Positions 25,326-35,011 of a stretch of 64,000 nt of DNA are shown in pieces. The notes under the pieces are model-generated. The model saw only the letters and a program-made list of their open reading frames with translations. It searched no databases and was not told where the DNA came from. Each line of letters opens with the position of its first letter. Position 1 is the first letter of the stretch. Position numbers and translations under genes: made by a program. This DNA comes from Thalassobellus sp050294475 (GTDB lineage Bacteria > Bacteroidota > Bacteroidia > Flavobacteriales > Flavobacteriaceae): contig JBNKOE010000024.1 of the NCBI GenBank assembly GCA_050294475.1, forward strand, positions 248,001-312,000, read 5' to 3'.

Positions 25326-27227
25326 ATGAAAAATCTATTTATTTTTATCGTCACTTTTTTATGTGCCGGTTCTTCTTTTGGCCAAATTCAATCTTATTAT
25401 AACGGTCTCGATTTTACAAATACTGGTGAAGATTTATTTTTAGAGTTATCGACTAGGATAAAATCGACTCACATATCAATTCCTTATACTTCTTCGACAA
25501 CAGATACTTGGGATGTTTTAAAGCAAGCGGAAGAAGACCCAAATAATGCTTCAAATGTATTATTGATTTATGGTTTTGATGACGCAGATGGTGATTATAA
25601 AACAGATAGAACCAGAGCAAAAAGTGATACTGATACTGGTGGTGGTGTTTCTGGTAAATGGAATAGAGAACATATTTTTGCCAAGTCTATAGCAAATCCT
25701 GTTTTAAATACTGATAATCCAGGTCCTGGAACAGATGTCCATAATTTAAGACCAGCCGATTCAGAATTGAATTCGCTACGTAGTAATCGTAAATTTATGG
25801 ATGGAAGTGGAGACTCTAAAATTATATCAAGCAATGGAGGTTGGTATCCAGGTGATGAATGGAAAGGAGATGTTGCACGTGCTATTATGTATATGTATTT
25901 ACGATATAATGGTGATGGAACTAAAACATCTGAAACACAATGCTTACCAAAAGACATAGGTTATGGAAACATATTATCTGCCGACGCAAATATGATTGAC
26001 TTATTTTTAAAATGGAACGTTGAAGATCCAGTTTCTGATTTTGAAGATCAGCATAATACTGTTGTAGAAGGAATTCAGGGAAATAGAAACCCTTTTATAG
26101 ACAACCCTTATTTAGCAACACTTATTTGGGGTGGTTTAATAGCTGAAGATCGTTGGGATTTAAATGACAATACAGATACCGAAGCACCAAGCATACCTGC
26201 TAATTTAACAGCTACAACGGTTAAAGATGATGAAATTGAAATTAGCTGGGATGCTTCTACAGATAACGTTAATGTTATTGATTATTTAATATATTTAGAT
26301 GGAGTGTATTTACAATCAACTTCAACAACTTCTACTCTAATTGAAAATTTATCTTCAAACACAACATATCAAATTACTATTAAAGCTAGAGATAATTCTT
26401 CTAACTTGTCTGCTTCAAGTGATGTTTTAAATGTTAAAACTTTACAGGGGCCAATAGTTTTATTTTCAGAAGATTTTGAAAATTGCGGTGATTTAAATTT
26501 CTTTTCTTACAGTGAAAGCAGTACAAAAGATTGGATATGTAACCCACAATACGGAGAAAATAATTCAGGTTCTATTAGTATTAATGGCTACCAACAGGCA
26601 ACTTTAAGCAAAGATTGGTTAATAACATCTAATCCAATTGATTTTAATTCAAGTACAGGAGAAAAATTAAGTTTTTATACTGATGCAGCTTACGGTTCAT
26701 CTACTTTAGAACTAGTATACTCATCAGATTATGATGAAACTGATACTCCAGAAAATTTTATTTGGACAGCAGTACCAAATGTTGCAATTCCTTTACATTC
26801 TGATGGATCAGGAAATGAAGAAATATACACTTTTACTGATATTGATATTAGCGAAATTACTGGCTCTGTTTATTTTGCATTTAAATACTATTCAAACGAC
26901 TCTCCAACACGTTGGACCGTTGATAGTTTTGAGATTACAGCTAATAGTTTGCTTGCTACTAATGATTTAGATACAGAAAATTTCACAGTAAAAGCATACC
27001 CAAATCCAAACAATGGAAGCTTCAGTATTTCTGTTCCTAAAACCGAAAAAGAAGTTATTATTGAATTATACTCTATACAATCACAATTAATTTCTAGAAA
27101 AACATACAGCGTTGAAAATGAAAAGATAGAAATGAACATTCAAGATAAACCAGCTGGCTTATATATAATTAAAGTGAATTCAGAAAACAAACGTAATGGT
27201 GTCACTTTTAAACTAGTAAAAGGGTAG
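25326..27227 (+). CDS. secreted endonuclease I with T9SS sorting domain
   Basis: A 633-residue secreted nuclease. The signal peptide ends at SSFGQ (about 20). The endonuclease I domain (about 30-275) shows GKWNREHIFAKS with H116 and the DVHNLRPADSELNSLRSNRKF block with H139, the metal-dependent catalytic core. Then come a fibronectin type III domain (about 288-372), a choice-of-anchor J-like beta sandwich (about 378-540) and a type A T9SS C-terminal domain (about 555-633) with YPNPNNGSFSI and AGLYIIKV. It should be exported through the type IX system and held at or released from the surface to cut extracellular DNA or RNA. Confidence 0.93.
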   Translation: MKNLFIFIVTFLCAGSSFGQIQSYYNGLDFTNTGEDLFLELSTRIKSTHISIPYTSSTTDTWDVLKQAEEDPNNASNVLLIYGFDDADGDYKTDRTRAKSDTDTGGGVSGKWNREHIFAKSIANPVLNTDNPGPGTDVHNLRPADSELNSLRSNRKFMDGSGDSKIISSNGGWYPGDEWKGDVARAIMYMYLRYNGDGTKTSETQCLPKDIGYGNILSADANMIDLFLKWNVEDPVSDFEDQHNTVVEGIQGNRNPFIDNPYLATLIWGGLIAEDRWDLNDNTDTEAPSIPANLTATTVKDDEIEISWDASTDNVNVIDYLIYLDGVYLQSTSTTSTLIENLSSNTTYQITIKARDNSSNLSASSDVLNVKTLQGPIVLFSEDFENCGDLNFFSYSESSTKDWICNPQYGENNSGSISINGYQQATLSKDWLITSNPIDFNSSTGEKLSFYTDAAYGSSTLELVYSSDYDETDTPENFIWTAVPNVAIPLHSDGSGNEEIYTFTDIDISEITGSVYFAFKYYSNDSPTRWTVDSFEITANSLLATNDLDTENFTVKAYPNPNNGSFSISVPKTEKEVIIELYSIQSQLISRKTYSVENEKIEMNIQDKPAGLYIIKVNSENKRNGVTFKLVKG

Positions 27228-27261
27228 AAAAACCTTTTAAAGTAAGAAAGTTCAAAATAAC

Positions 27262-27297
27262 AAAAAGCCCATTTGTAATATACAAATGGGCTTTTTT
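27262..27297 (+). terminator. intrinsic terminator after the endonuclease gene
   Basis: A 15-bp stem AAAAGCCCATTTGTA (27263-27277) with its exact complement at 27281-27295, ATA loop, then Ts to 27297. Confidence 0.93.
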
Positions 27298-27464
27298 ATT
27301 TATTGAATGTAACCAGATTCAGAACAATTAGAGCTTGATATACAAAAGGATATTCAACTACTACTATGAATAATTATTTATAGGTTAATTTATTATGATT
27401 ACTAAAATTTAACTAAAACTGAACTCTTGATTAGTTTTTTGAAACAAGTAACAATATATACATA

Positions 27465-27497
27465 AAATAAAAAGACCGTCTTAAAGACGGTCTTTTA
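27465..27497 (-). terminator. intrinsic terminator of the TonB receptor/lipoprotein unit
   Basis: Stem AAAAGACCGTCT with AGACGGTCTTTT (27470-27496), loop of about three bases, and T-rich sequence on the minus strand. It lies 25 bases beyond the stop of the lipoprotein gene. The 27298-27464 stretch between the two terminators holds nothing I recognise. Confidence 0.9.
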
Positions 27498-27521
27498 TAT
27501 GTTTAATGCAATTATAAATTA

Positions 27522-29339
27522 TTATTCATTCCAAACCCATTCTCCAGATTCTTTAATTAAATATCTTATTACATCATTTGTACCATTATCATATAATAAA
27601 TAAGTAATTAAATATTTTTGTCCATCAGCAGCAGAAGGATCTAAATGATCTAAAAGTAGGTCTAATGAATATAAAATTTGGTCTTGTGACCAATTATAAT
27701 CATAATCATTATATTTAGCAAGACTTCCTAAATTAACATTTGCAAAATCTGGATTCCCTTCTAATTCAGCAGACATATATGCATAATCATCACTTACTAA
27801 AGTATATTTAATAGTATTATCTGGCACCCAAGTAGTACCATCATGTCCAAATTGCAAAGTAGTATCAATAGTTGATTGATAAGCCACCCAAACACCATCA
27901 ATTTTTGTGTATAAATTACCTCGTGTTTGAGCGCCACTAGAGCTAGACACATAATTATATAACACATTTAACTCTTCTCCTTCTTGTGCATAAGGGAATT
28001 TTATATTTAAAAATGTTGGCAAATAACCATCTGGTTGGGTTGAACTTCCAAAAGTTTCAATACCCATTAAATCAAAATCTTCATCACTTAATAAGTAAAA
28101 CCCATCAATAGCCATTTCCCATGCGTCATCTGTAAAAGTATATATTACTTTATTTGATGTTTTATCTCCTACTGTTTCATCATCTAAGACGTCATTAGTC
28201 ATAATTGCCGACCACGTGTTTGCAACACGAATGCCATCTATTGTTCCAGTTGGACCGCCACTACCTTGGCGAATTCCAATTCTATTTGCTGTGTTACCAG
28301 CAACACCTGTGCTTGTTGCTTCAGGTGTAGAAGGCTCTGTAGCTTCAGGTGAAGTTAAAACATATAAATTTGATATACCTGTTGCAGTGTCGTAAGTTGA
28401 AACTATTAAGTAAGTTGTATCTAAATTATAAGGAGTAGTACCATATGATAATGAACTAGAGCTTGCTCCTATACCGAACAAAATATGTCCAGATCCATCA
28501 CTTTTAGCTCCAACTCTAGCTGAGTAACTAAAACTACCATCCTCTTCCATTAGGTGGAAAAAATATGTTCCATCTCCAACTTCACTTAAATTTACTAAAG
28601 CACTCGCATAAACTGTTCCAGTTTCTATTATTGATGTAAGTGAGGTATTAACATCTTCAGAACCTGAACTAGATAAAGCAATAGCACCACCTAAAATACT
28701 TGGGTAGTCTGTCATAGATAAACCTTCAGTTATATACCCCAATTGGTTAGAAGCACCAGAATGATTAGACCAGCTACCACCAGATATAGTAGTTAAATCT
28801 CCTGCTACAGCTCCATAATCAAGATTTTCTTCAAGAGAAACTGTAGGAGTAACTATATATGCACTTCCTGTATATTGAAAATATGATACTGCTACATAAT
28901 CCCCTTCTTTTGGTGAACTGTAATTATCACTAAGAATATCAGCAATATAATCTTCTGGAGTTGCATCAGATTGAAAACCCAATAAACCACTTCCGCTTAA
29001 AGCATAATCTTCTTGATCTAAACTATAATCTTTTAATCCAAAAGCATTTCCTATATACAATTTATAACCAACTAAAACTGAAGAGTTTTTCCCCCAGTGA
29101 GGATACATATCAGTTAATAATGCTGGGATTTCAGACTTAGCTTCATCTTCAGAATTAAAACTACCATATGATAATTCTAAAGTGTCATAGTCATCATCTG
29201 TTAATGTATATTCAGCCTCACCAGTTACAGTTACAGCAATATCTTCTTGTGCATCAATAGCAGAATTTATATCTTCTAGAGGTTCGCAAGCTGTAAAAAC
29301 GAGGCCTACAACTAATATTAAATAAATTATTTTTTTCAT
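27522..29339 (-). CDS. surface lipoprotein partner of a TonB receptor, with lectin-like insertion
   Basis: A 605-residue lipoprotein, lipobox FTAC with Cys18. Residues 40-165 and 395-605 form the parts that look like the flavobacterial receptor-associated lipoprotein (EYTLTDDDYDTLELSYGSF, PHWGKNSSVLVGYKLY, and GEWVWNE at the end). Between about 168 and 380 is a Ser/Gly/Thr-rich stretch with LamG/concanavalin-like features (ISGGSWSNHSG, YASALVNLSEVGDGTYFFHL, IDGIRVANTWS). It starts 12 bases after the receptor gene and acts probably as the substrate-binding lid of that receptor. Ligand unknown. Confidence 0.8.
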   Translation of the reverse strand: MKKIIYLILVVGLVFTACEPLEDINSAIDAQEDIAVTVTGEAEYTLTDDDYDTLELSYGSFNSEDEAKSEIPALLTDMYPHWGKNSSVLVGYKLYIGNAFGLKDYSLDQEDYALSGSGLLGFQSDATPEDYIADILSDNYSSPKEGDYVAVSYFQYTGSAYIVTPTVSLEENLDYGAVAGDLTTISGGSWSNHSGASNQLGYITEGLSMTDYPSILGGAIALSSSGSEDVNTSLTSIIETGTVYASALVNLSEVGDGTYFFHLMEEDGSFSYSARVGAKSDGSGHILFGIGASSSSLSYGTTPYNLDTTYLIVSTYDTATGISNLYVLTSPEATEPSTPEATSTGVAGNTANRIGIRQGSGGPTGTIDGIRVANTWSAIMTNDVLDDETVGDKTSNKVIYTFTDDAWEMAIDGFYLLSDEDFDLMGIETFGSSTQPDGYLPTFLNIKFPYAQEGEELNVLYNYVSSSSGAQTRGNLYTKIDGVWVAYQSTIDTTLQFGHDGTTWVPDNTIKYTLVSDDYAYMSAELEGNPDFANVNLGSLAKYNDYDYNWSQDQILYSLDLLLDHLDPSAADGQKYLITYLLYDNGTNDVIRYLIKESGEWVWNE

Positions 29340-29350
29340 AATATATATTT

Positions 29351-31915
29351 TTAGAAATTAATTTTTAAACCTACACTGTATGTTCTTCCAAAACCATAAT
29401 ATACTTTTGCATCTGAATAAGTTCCAGAATCCCCTTCAAAAGCATCTGAAACATACTCAACATCTAACAAATTATTAATGTTACCTGTTAAACGTGCATC
29501 AAAACCACCCATATCAAATTTATGTACTAGACTTAAATCAAATAAATGATAAGCTGGCATATTCCAACTATCTTGTCTAAAGTTTACGGAATTGGCATCT
29601 GTTCTTCCATTAATATCAAATTTTGCATAAATATCTCCTGCGTAGTTATAATCCAAAACTAAAGTAGTTGTAGGCAATACTTTGTAACTCGTTCCAAAAG
29701 CGAAAGTAGTTTGTGCAGCATCAGAAACTTTTAAACCTTTTGCATAAACTGTACCTTCTTTTATGATATTATCTGCTTCATCTCTTATCGCTCCATATCC
29801 ATCACTTTTCCATTTCCAATTCCCTAAAGAAGCCATCCCTGTAAAAGATAATTTATCAGAAAACTTATATCTAAAATCAACTTCTATTCCTTGATGTAAT
29901 GCATCTAATCCAGAATAACTTCCATATAAAAATTCATTACTCGCTGTTGGGTCAGGATTTTGAATAGAAAGCACTTTAGATTTGTCTAACCAATAAGTAT
30001 TGTAAAGATTAACATTGGCAGAAAAAGTTGAACTTCTGTAACCATATCCTATTTCTGTACTGAATACTTTTTCATTTTTAGCATCTTTATTTACTTCAGT
30101 TGATTGATCACTGGTAAAAACAAAATCCGTTAAAAATGGTGCTTTAGTAAAATACCCAATATTAACAAATACATTGTTTGTATCATCTAAATTATAGTTA
30201 GCTCCTCCTTTAATACCAAATTCAGTAAAGTTAACTTTATCAGATTTTCTATTTGGATCATCAGCAGCATAATTTAAATATTCTTCTTTACTGTATTGAA
30301 TATTAGAGTAAGATGTTGATAAAAAACCAGCCAATTTGTCTTTAGAATATTCTAATTGAGCAAACAAACCTCCTCTTACAACTTTTCCGTCATAATCTTT
30401 ATTAAATCTATCTCCAACAACTAAAGCTTCATCTTTGTTGTTTCCGCTATAAGTGTTTTCCCAATATTGCCCCCCTAATAAGTCCATCAACTCATAGTAG
30501 TGAGAACCAACATAATATCTAGCATCAATACCAGCAGTTAGTGAAAGGGTTTCAGATAAATCGGTTTTTAAAGTTGATAATATCCCGTACCATTTATGTG
30601 AATTTTTAGAAGCGGCAATGATGTCTGTTGCTCCTAAAGGTCCTCTAGCTATATTTTCAGCAACAATTTTATCAAAATCAACTGGTTGATCAGCTCCTCC
30701 TAATCTGTATTCAGTTTTCCCTAATTTATCACCAACAGTTCTTCTTCCTCCACCTGAACCAAATGAAGCATATAATGCCGTAGAAATATTAGTTTTATCA
30801 TTTAGAGTCCAATAATGATTTAATGACATTTGTGGCTTATGGTAGAAATTGTATGAAAGATATTCCACTTTCCCATTTTTATAACCCCAGTCTGGGTTAA
30901 ATCTTTGACCACCTTGTTCAGTAGCTCTGTATTCAGCTATAGTTCTTGAATTATAGCGTTGACCATGTGTTTGTTGCGCTCCAAAAGCTGTAAAAGCTAA
31001 TTTATGTTGATCGTTAAATACTTTAGTTAAATTGATAAAGTAATTGTATCCGTCAAATTCTGTTCCATCTACATAACCATCTCCAAATATTTTTGCTGCA
31101 GAAACTGTTGCTGCAAAACCATTATCTAATAATCCAGTAGAAAGTGTCATTCCATATTTTTGGTAACCATTATTTCCTGTCCCCATTCTAATACTACCTC
31201 CTTTTTCTGCATCGTAAGATTTAGAAATAATGTTAATAGTTCCTCCAACAGAAGGTACTGCTACCTTAGAAGCTCCTAAACCACGTTGTACCTGCATAGC
31301 GCTAGTAACATCAGACAATCCTGCCCAATTAGACCAATAAACACGACCATTTTCCATATCATTAACAGGTATACCGTTAATCATTACAGCAATATTATTA
31401 GATTCAAAACCTCTAAGGTTTATTCTACCATCACCATAACCACCACCTGTTTTTGTTGCATAAACTCCAGGCGTAGATTTTAAAATCTCTGGAAATTCTT
31501 GTGTTCCTAATTTTACTTCTATTGCTTCTGCTTTAATTGTAGAAACTGCAACTGGAGTTTCTCTATCAATAGCGAAAGAAGTTTGTGTTATCACAATTTC
31601 AGATAAAGACTCTTGACTTGATTCAAGTTCAATTTTACCCATATCTTGGTTTCCAGAAAACGAGATAGTTTTAGATGTGTAACCTATGTAAGTAATTACA
31701 ATTTCTCCTGAGTTAGATTGTGTCTTTATAGAGAAATTACCATCAAAATCAGTTACAACTCCATTGGATGTACCTTTTTCAACAACATTGGCTCCTGGTA
31801 AAGACATGTTTGTTCCAGCTTCTAAAATAGTACCAGATATAGTACTTTGAGCCATAATTACTGTAGAAAACAATAATCCTACAGCTAACATTAAAAAATG
31901 CGTAGTTTTTTTCAT
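29351..31915 (-). CDS. TonB-dependent receptor with carboxypeptidase-like domain
   Basis: An 854-residue outer-membrane receptor. Signal peptide to about 22, CarboxypepD-like domain (about 23-110) with GTILEAGTNMSLPGANV, plug domain with TPGVYATKTGGGYGDGRI and NLRGFESNNIAVMINGIPVN, and a long barrel ending in YSVGLKINF. It is the first gene of a two-gene unit with the lipoprotein at 27522-29339. The transported compound is not evident. An upstream repeat region with a palindrome may hold its operator. Confidence 0.93.
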   Translation of the reverse strand: MKKTTHFLMLAVGLLFSTVIMAQSTISGTILEAGTNMSLPGANVVEKGTSNGVVTDFDGNFSIKTQSNSGEIVITYIGYTSKTISFSGNQDMGKIELESSQESLSEIVITQTSFAIDRETPVAVSTIKAEAIEVKLGTQEFPEILKSTPGVYATKTGGGYGDGRINLRGFESNNIAVMINGIPVNDMENGRVYWSNWAGLSDVTSAMQVQRGLGASKVAVPSVGGTINIISKSYDAEKGGSIRMGTGNNGYQKYGMTLSTGLLDNGFAATVSAAKIFGDGYVDGTEFDGYNYFINLTKVFNDQHKLAFTAFGAQQTHGQRYNSRTIAEYRATEQGGQRFNPDWGYKNGKVEYLSYNFYHKPQMSLNHYWTLNDKTNISTALYASFGSGGGRRTVGDKLGKTEYRLGGADQPVDFDKIVAENIARGPLGATDIIAASKNSHKWYGILSTLKTDLSETLSLTAGIDARYYVGSHYYELMDLLGGQYWENTYSGNNKDEALVVGDRFNKDYDGKVVRGGLFAQLEYSKDKLAGFLSTSYSNIQYSKEEYLNYAADDPNRKSDKVNFTEFGIKGGANYNLDDTNNVFVNIGYFTKAPFLTDFVFTSDQSTEVNKDAKNEKVFSTEIGYGYRSSTFSANVNLYNTYWLDKSKVLSIQNPDPTASNEFLYGSYSGLDALHQGIEVDFRYKFSDKLSFTGMASLGNWKWKSDGYGAIRDEADNIIKEGTVYAKGLKVSDAAQTTFAFGTSYKVLPTTTLVLDYNYAGDIYAKFDINGRTDANSVNFRQDSWNMPAYHLFDLSLVHKFDMGGFDARLTGNINNLLDVEYVSDAFEGDSGTYSDAKVYYGFGRTYSVGLKINF

Positions 31916-31941
31916 AATTAATTATTTGAAATTAGTCATGA

Positions 31942-31949
31942 CAAAAATA
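31942..31949 (-). promoter_or_regulatory. candidate -7 box for the TonB receptor gene
   Basis: Minus-strand TATTTTTG fits TAnnTTTG, 26 bases before the receptor ATG. No TTG at the usual -33 distance; the nearest is 26 bases upstream, inside the repeat at 31977. Confidence 0.4.
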
Positions 31950-31976
31950 CGCAGAATTACAGAATATGTATTATGC

Positions 31977-32009
31977 AATTGTTAATAAAATTAACAATTG
32001 TTAATAAAA
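31977..32009. repeat. direct repeat containing a perfect palindrome upstream of a TonB receptor
   Basis: AATTGTTAATAAAA occurs at 31977-31990 and again at 31996-32009, a 19-base period. Between and including them, TTAACAATTGTTAA (31991-32004) is a perfect 14-base palindrome. The location, some 30 to 60 bases upstream of the receptor's -7 box and next to the pgi-side terminator, would suit a regulator site. Confidence 0.6.
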
Positions 32010-32046
32010 AAAGAGTGTTAGTATTTAAAATACTAACACTCTTTTA
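32007..32046 (-). terminator. intrinsic terminator downstream of pgi
   Basis: A 17-bp stem AAAAGAGTGTTAGTATT (32009-32025) with its complement at 32029-32045. On the minus strand it is followed by a T run, ending the pgi transcript before the TonB receptor gene. Confidence 0.92.
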
Positions 32047-32074
32047 TAGGTTTTAATGAGAATTATTTCGTAAT

Positions 32075-33694
32075 TCACCTAAATTTATTATAATAATTCA
32101 ACAAATTATGAGTTGATGAATCATGTTCGTTATCCATACTATTGTTAAATTCGTGTAAAATTTTATTAGCTAATTGCTTACCTAATTCTACCCCAAATTG
32201 ATCATAACTAAAAATATTCCAAATAATACCTTGTACAAATATTTTATGCTCATACATAGCTATTAATTCTCCTAAACTTTCTGGTGATAACCTGTTAATA
32301 AATATGGTATTTGTAGGTTTATTTCCTTGAAACACTTTAAAAGGGATTAAATCTCCACTTGCGCCTTCTGCCATAACCTCTTCTTTTGATTTACCATTCA
32401 ACAATGCTTCAGTTTGTGCAAAGAAATTAGACATTAATTTATCTTGATGATCTTGGTTACCATGTAATGAATTAGCAAAACCAATAAAATCGGCAGGAAT
32501 TAACTTTGTTCCTTGATGAATTAATTGAAAAAAGGCATGCTGTGAATTAGTTCCTGGCTCTCCCCAAATAATAGTTCCTGTTTGATAATCTATAGGATTT
32601 CCATTTCTATCAACACTTTTACCATTACTCTCCATAATACCTTGTTGCAAATACGTAGCAAACTGATTTAAATATTGAGAATAGGAAATTATAGCTTCAC
32701 TTTCTGCCTTAAAAAAATTATTATACCAAACACTTATTAATGCTAAAACAACTGGAATATTGGTTTTAAAATCTTCATTTTTAAAATGCTCATCCATTTT
32801 ATTAGCTCCTTTCAATAAACTATCAAAATGGTTATACCCTACTGCTAAACTAATACTTAAACCTACAGCACTCCAAAGTGAAAAACGACCACCAACCCAA
32901 TCCCACATTGGGAAAATATTATTTTCATCTACTCCAAAAGATTTTACATTTGCTATATTAGTTGATACTGCAACAAAATGTTTTGCAATAGCATCTTCTG
33001 AAGCCGATTGTAAAAACCAATCTTTTAAAGTATTCGCATTTGATAAGGTTTCTTGTGTAGTAAATGTTTTTGAAACTACAACAAAAAGCGTCGTTTCTGG
33101 ATCTAATTTTTTAATAATTTCATTAACGTGATCGCCATCTACATTACTTACAAAATGTGTTGTTAAATGGTTTTTATAATATTGAAGTGAATCAACAACC
33201 ATAGCGGGTCCTAAATCGGAACCTCCAATTCCAATATTAACCACATCGGTAAATGCTTTTCCTGTAAAGCCTTTTCTATCGCCATTTACAACTTCATTAG
33301 TAAATGTTTCTATTTTTTGCTTTACTTGGTATATTTCTGGCATTACATTAACACCATCAACACTGAAATTTGAATTTTTAGGCGCGCGTAATGCTGTATG
33401 TAAAACGGCTCGTCCCTCGGTTTTATTTATTATTTCACCAGAAAACTGGTTATTAATTGCTTCTTTTAATTTAACCTCATTGGCTAACTCAATTAAAAGT
33501 TTTAATGTTTCTTCTGTAATTCTGTTTTTTGAAAAATCTACATAAAAATCCTCCCATTGAATGGTAAACTTATTTGCACGTTCTTTATCTTGGGTAAATA
33601 AATCTTTCATATGAACATCCTTTATTGAGTTGAAATGTTCTTGAAGTTTTTTCCACGATTCTGTTGTTGTTGGATTTATATTTGGTAAGGCCAT
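32075..33694 (-). CDS. pgi: glucose-6-phosphate isomerase
   Basis: Pgi, 539 residues, interconverts glucose 6-phosphate and fructose 6-phosphate in the cytoplasm. Family signatures include GIGGSDLGPAMV, FVVVSKTFTTQETLSNA, WDWVGGRFSLWSAVG and the catalytic-histidine region GTNSQHAFFQLIHQGTK, then QFGVELGK near the C-terminus. The length is normal. It follows the M23 peptidase gene by three bases on the minus strand and ends in a strong terminator. Confidence 0.97.
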   Translation of the reverse strand: MALPNINPTTTESWKKLQEHFNSIKDVHMKDLFTQDKERANKFTIQWEDFYVDFSKNRITEETLKLLIELANEVKLKEAINNQFSGEIINKTEGRAVLHTALRAPKNSNFSVDGVNVMPEIYQVKQKIETFTNEVVNGDRKGFTGKAFTDVVNIGIGGSDLGPAMVVDSLQYYKNHLTTHFVSNVDGDHVNEIIKKLDPETTLFVVVSKTFTTQETLSNANTLKDWFLQSASEDAIAKHFVAVSTNIANVKSFGVDENNIFPMWDWVGGRFSLWSAVGLSISLAVGYNHFDSLLKGANKMDEHFKNEDFKTNIPVVLALISVWYNNFFKAESEAIISYSQYLNQFATYLQQGIMESNGKSVDRNGNPIDYQTGTIIWGEPGTNSQHAFFQLIHQGTKLIPADFIGFANSLHGNQDHQDKLMSNFFAQTEALLNGKSKEEVMAEGASGDLIPFKVFQGNKPTNTIFINRLSPESLGELIAMYEHKIFVQGIIWNIFSYDQFGVELGKQLANKILHEFNNSMDNEHDSSTHNLLNYYNKFR

Positions 33695-33697
33695 AAA

Positions 33698-35011
33698 CTA
33701 ATGGTTAAATGTGACTAAATTATTATTTATTGTTTCTTCTGATTTAGGTTCTTCAAATGGAATAGCATCCAATTGAGTTTTTATAGGCTGTATAAAATCT
33801 AAATATTTTTCTTTTAATGAGTCTGAAATTGGTTTTGACTCAGGCAACTTTTGTTTAAAAGGATCGACTTGCCTTCCGTTTTTCCAAAAACGATAACATA
33901 CATGGGGTCCACCGGTATTTCCTGTCATACCAACCCAACCTATTACATCGCCTTGCTTTACAAACTGACCAACTTTTACATTACGCTTTTTCATGTGTAA
34001 GTATTGGGTTTCGTAAGTAGCATTATGTCTAATTTTTACATAATTACCATTACCACCAGTATAACTAGATTTAGTAACGGTACCATTAGCAGTCGCCATA
34101 ATAGGTGTGCCTATAGCAGCAGCAAAATCGGTTCCTTTATGCGGACGTACTTTATAACCGTAAACAGCAATTCTACGCCTAAGATTATAACGTGAAGATA
34201 TACGACTAAACTTTACAGGTGCTTTTAAAAAAGCTCGACGCTGATTTTTGGCTTTTTCATCAAAATAACCTACTAGACCCTTAATTGAATCTGTCATAAA
34301 TTGAAAAGCATAAAAGGATTCGTTATTATGCTCAAAATGGGCTGCTTTTACATCATGAATCCCTGCATAAATACTGTCATCTATATATTTATCGGTATAA
34401 ATTACTTTAAACCAATCGCCTTTTTGAAGACGGCGAAAATCAATAGTCCAAGCATATATTTCATCAGCCAATTTATTAGTTAAAACAGCACTTACACCTT
34501 TTTCGTCTAAAGTTTCAGAAATACTACTAGTAATAACACCCGATAATTCTTTTTCAACATATTTTACAGGTTTTCTACTGTTATAAGCATAAATAGAATC
34601 TTTAAAATTAATAACGACATACTCAATCTTATTTTTTTGATAAATAAAAGATTCTGGAAGCTCTAATGAATCTTTAGAACATAATAATGTATAGGGTTTA
34701 CCAACTTGAAGACGTCTAATATCAAAACTATCTTTGGCTTTTTCGGCAATATGAAATATTTTGGGATAGCCTATTTTATTTCTTTCAAGAATTTCACCAA
34801 AACTATCACCGCTTCTTATAGTATCTCTTTTAACGACATAGTCGTTTAATTTAAATCCAAACTCATATAATTCTTTTGGCTTTTCAACAATAACTAAATC
34901 TTCTTCTGCCATCTTATTTTTTGAGTCGTCTTTGCAACCAAAAAACAATAATGCCAATACTGGTAATATTAAATATCTGTTCCCCAATTTTCTATTTCTT
35001 GCTTTGTCCAT
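33698..35011 (-). CDS. M23-family peptidoglycan endopeptidase lipoprotein
   Basis: A lipoprotein of about 437 residues. The start at 35011 (MDKARNRKLGNRYL) gives a normal lipoprotein signal ending in LFFGC (Cys26); an earlier ATG at 35065 would lie deeper in the upstream gene. An N-terminal OapA/LysM-like region (RSGDSFGEILERNKIGYPK) precedes the LytM/M23 domain with zinc-site motifs RPHKGTDFAA and YLHMKK and HVCYRFWKNG. It probably cleaves peptidoglycan cross-links in the periplasm during growth or division. The start overlaps the end of the tryptophan dioxygenase gene by about 43 bases. Confidence 0.9.
   Translation of the reverse strand: MDKARNRKLGNRYLILPVLALLFFGCKDDSKNKMAEEDLVIVEKPKELYEFGFKLNDYVVKRDTIRSGDSFGEILERNKIGYPKIFHIAEKAKDSFDIRRLQVGKPYTLLCSKDSLELPESFIYQKNKIEYVVINFKDSIYAYNSRKPVKYVEKELSGVITSSISETLDEKGVSAVLTNKLADEIYAWTIDFRRLQKGDWFKVIYTDKYIDDSIYAGIHDVKAAHFEHNNESFYAFQFMTDSIKGLVGYFDEKAKNQRRAFLKAPVKFSRISSRYNLRRRIAVYGYKVRPHKGTDFAAAIGTPIMATANGTVTKSSYTGGNGNYVKIRHNATYETQYLHMKKRNVKVGQFVKQGDVIGWVGMTGNTGGPHVCYRFWKNGRQVDPFKQKLPESKPISDSLKEKYLDFIQPIKTQLDAIPFEEPKSEETINNNLVTFNH

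Noticed and set aside
27298..27464. Possible small RNA between two convergent terminators
   Set aside because: The terminators belong to the flanking convergent genes and nothing in between looks structured or coding.
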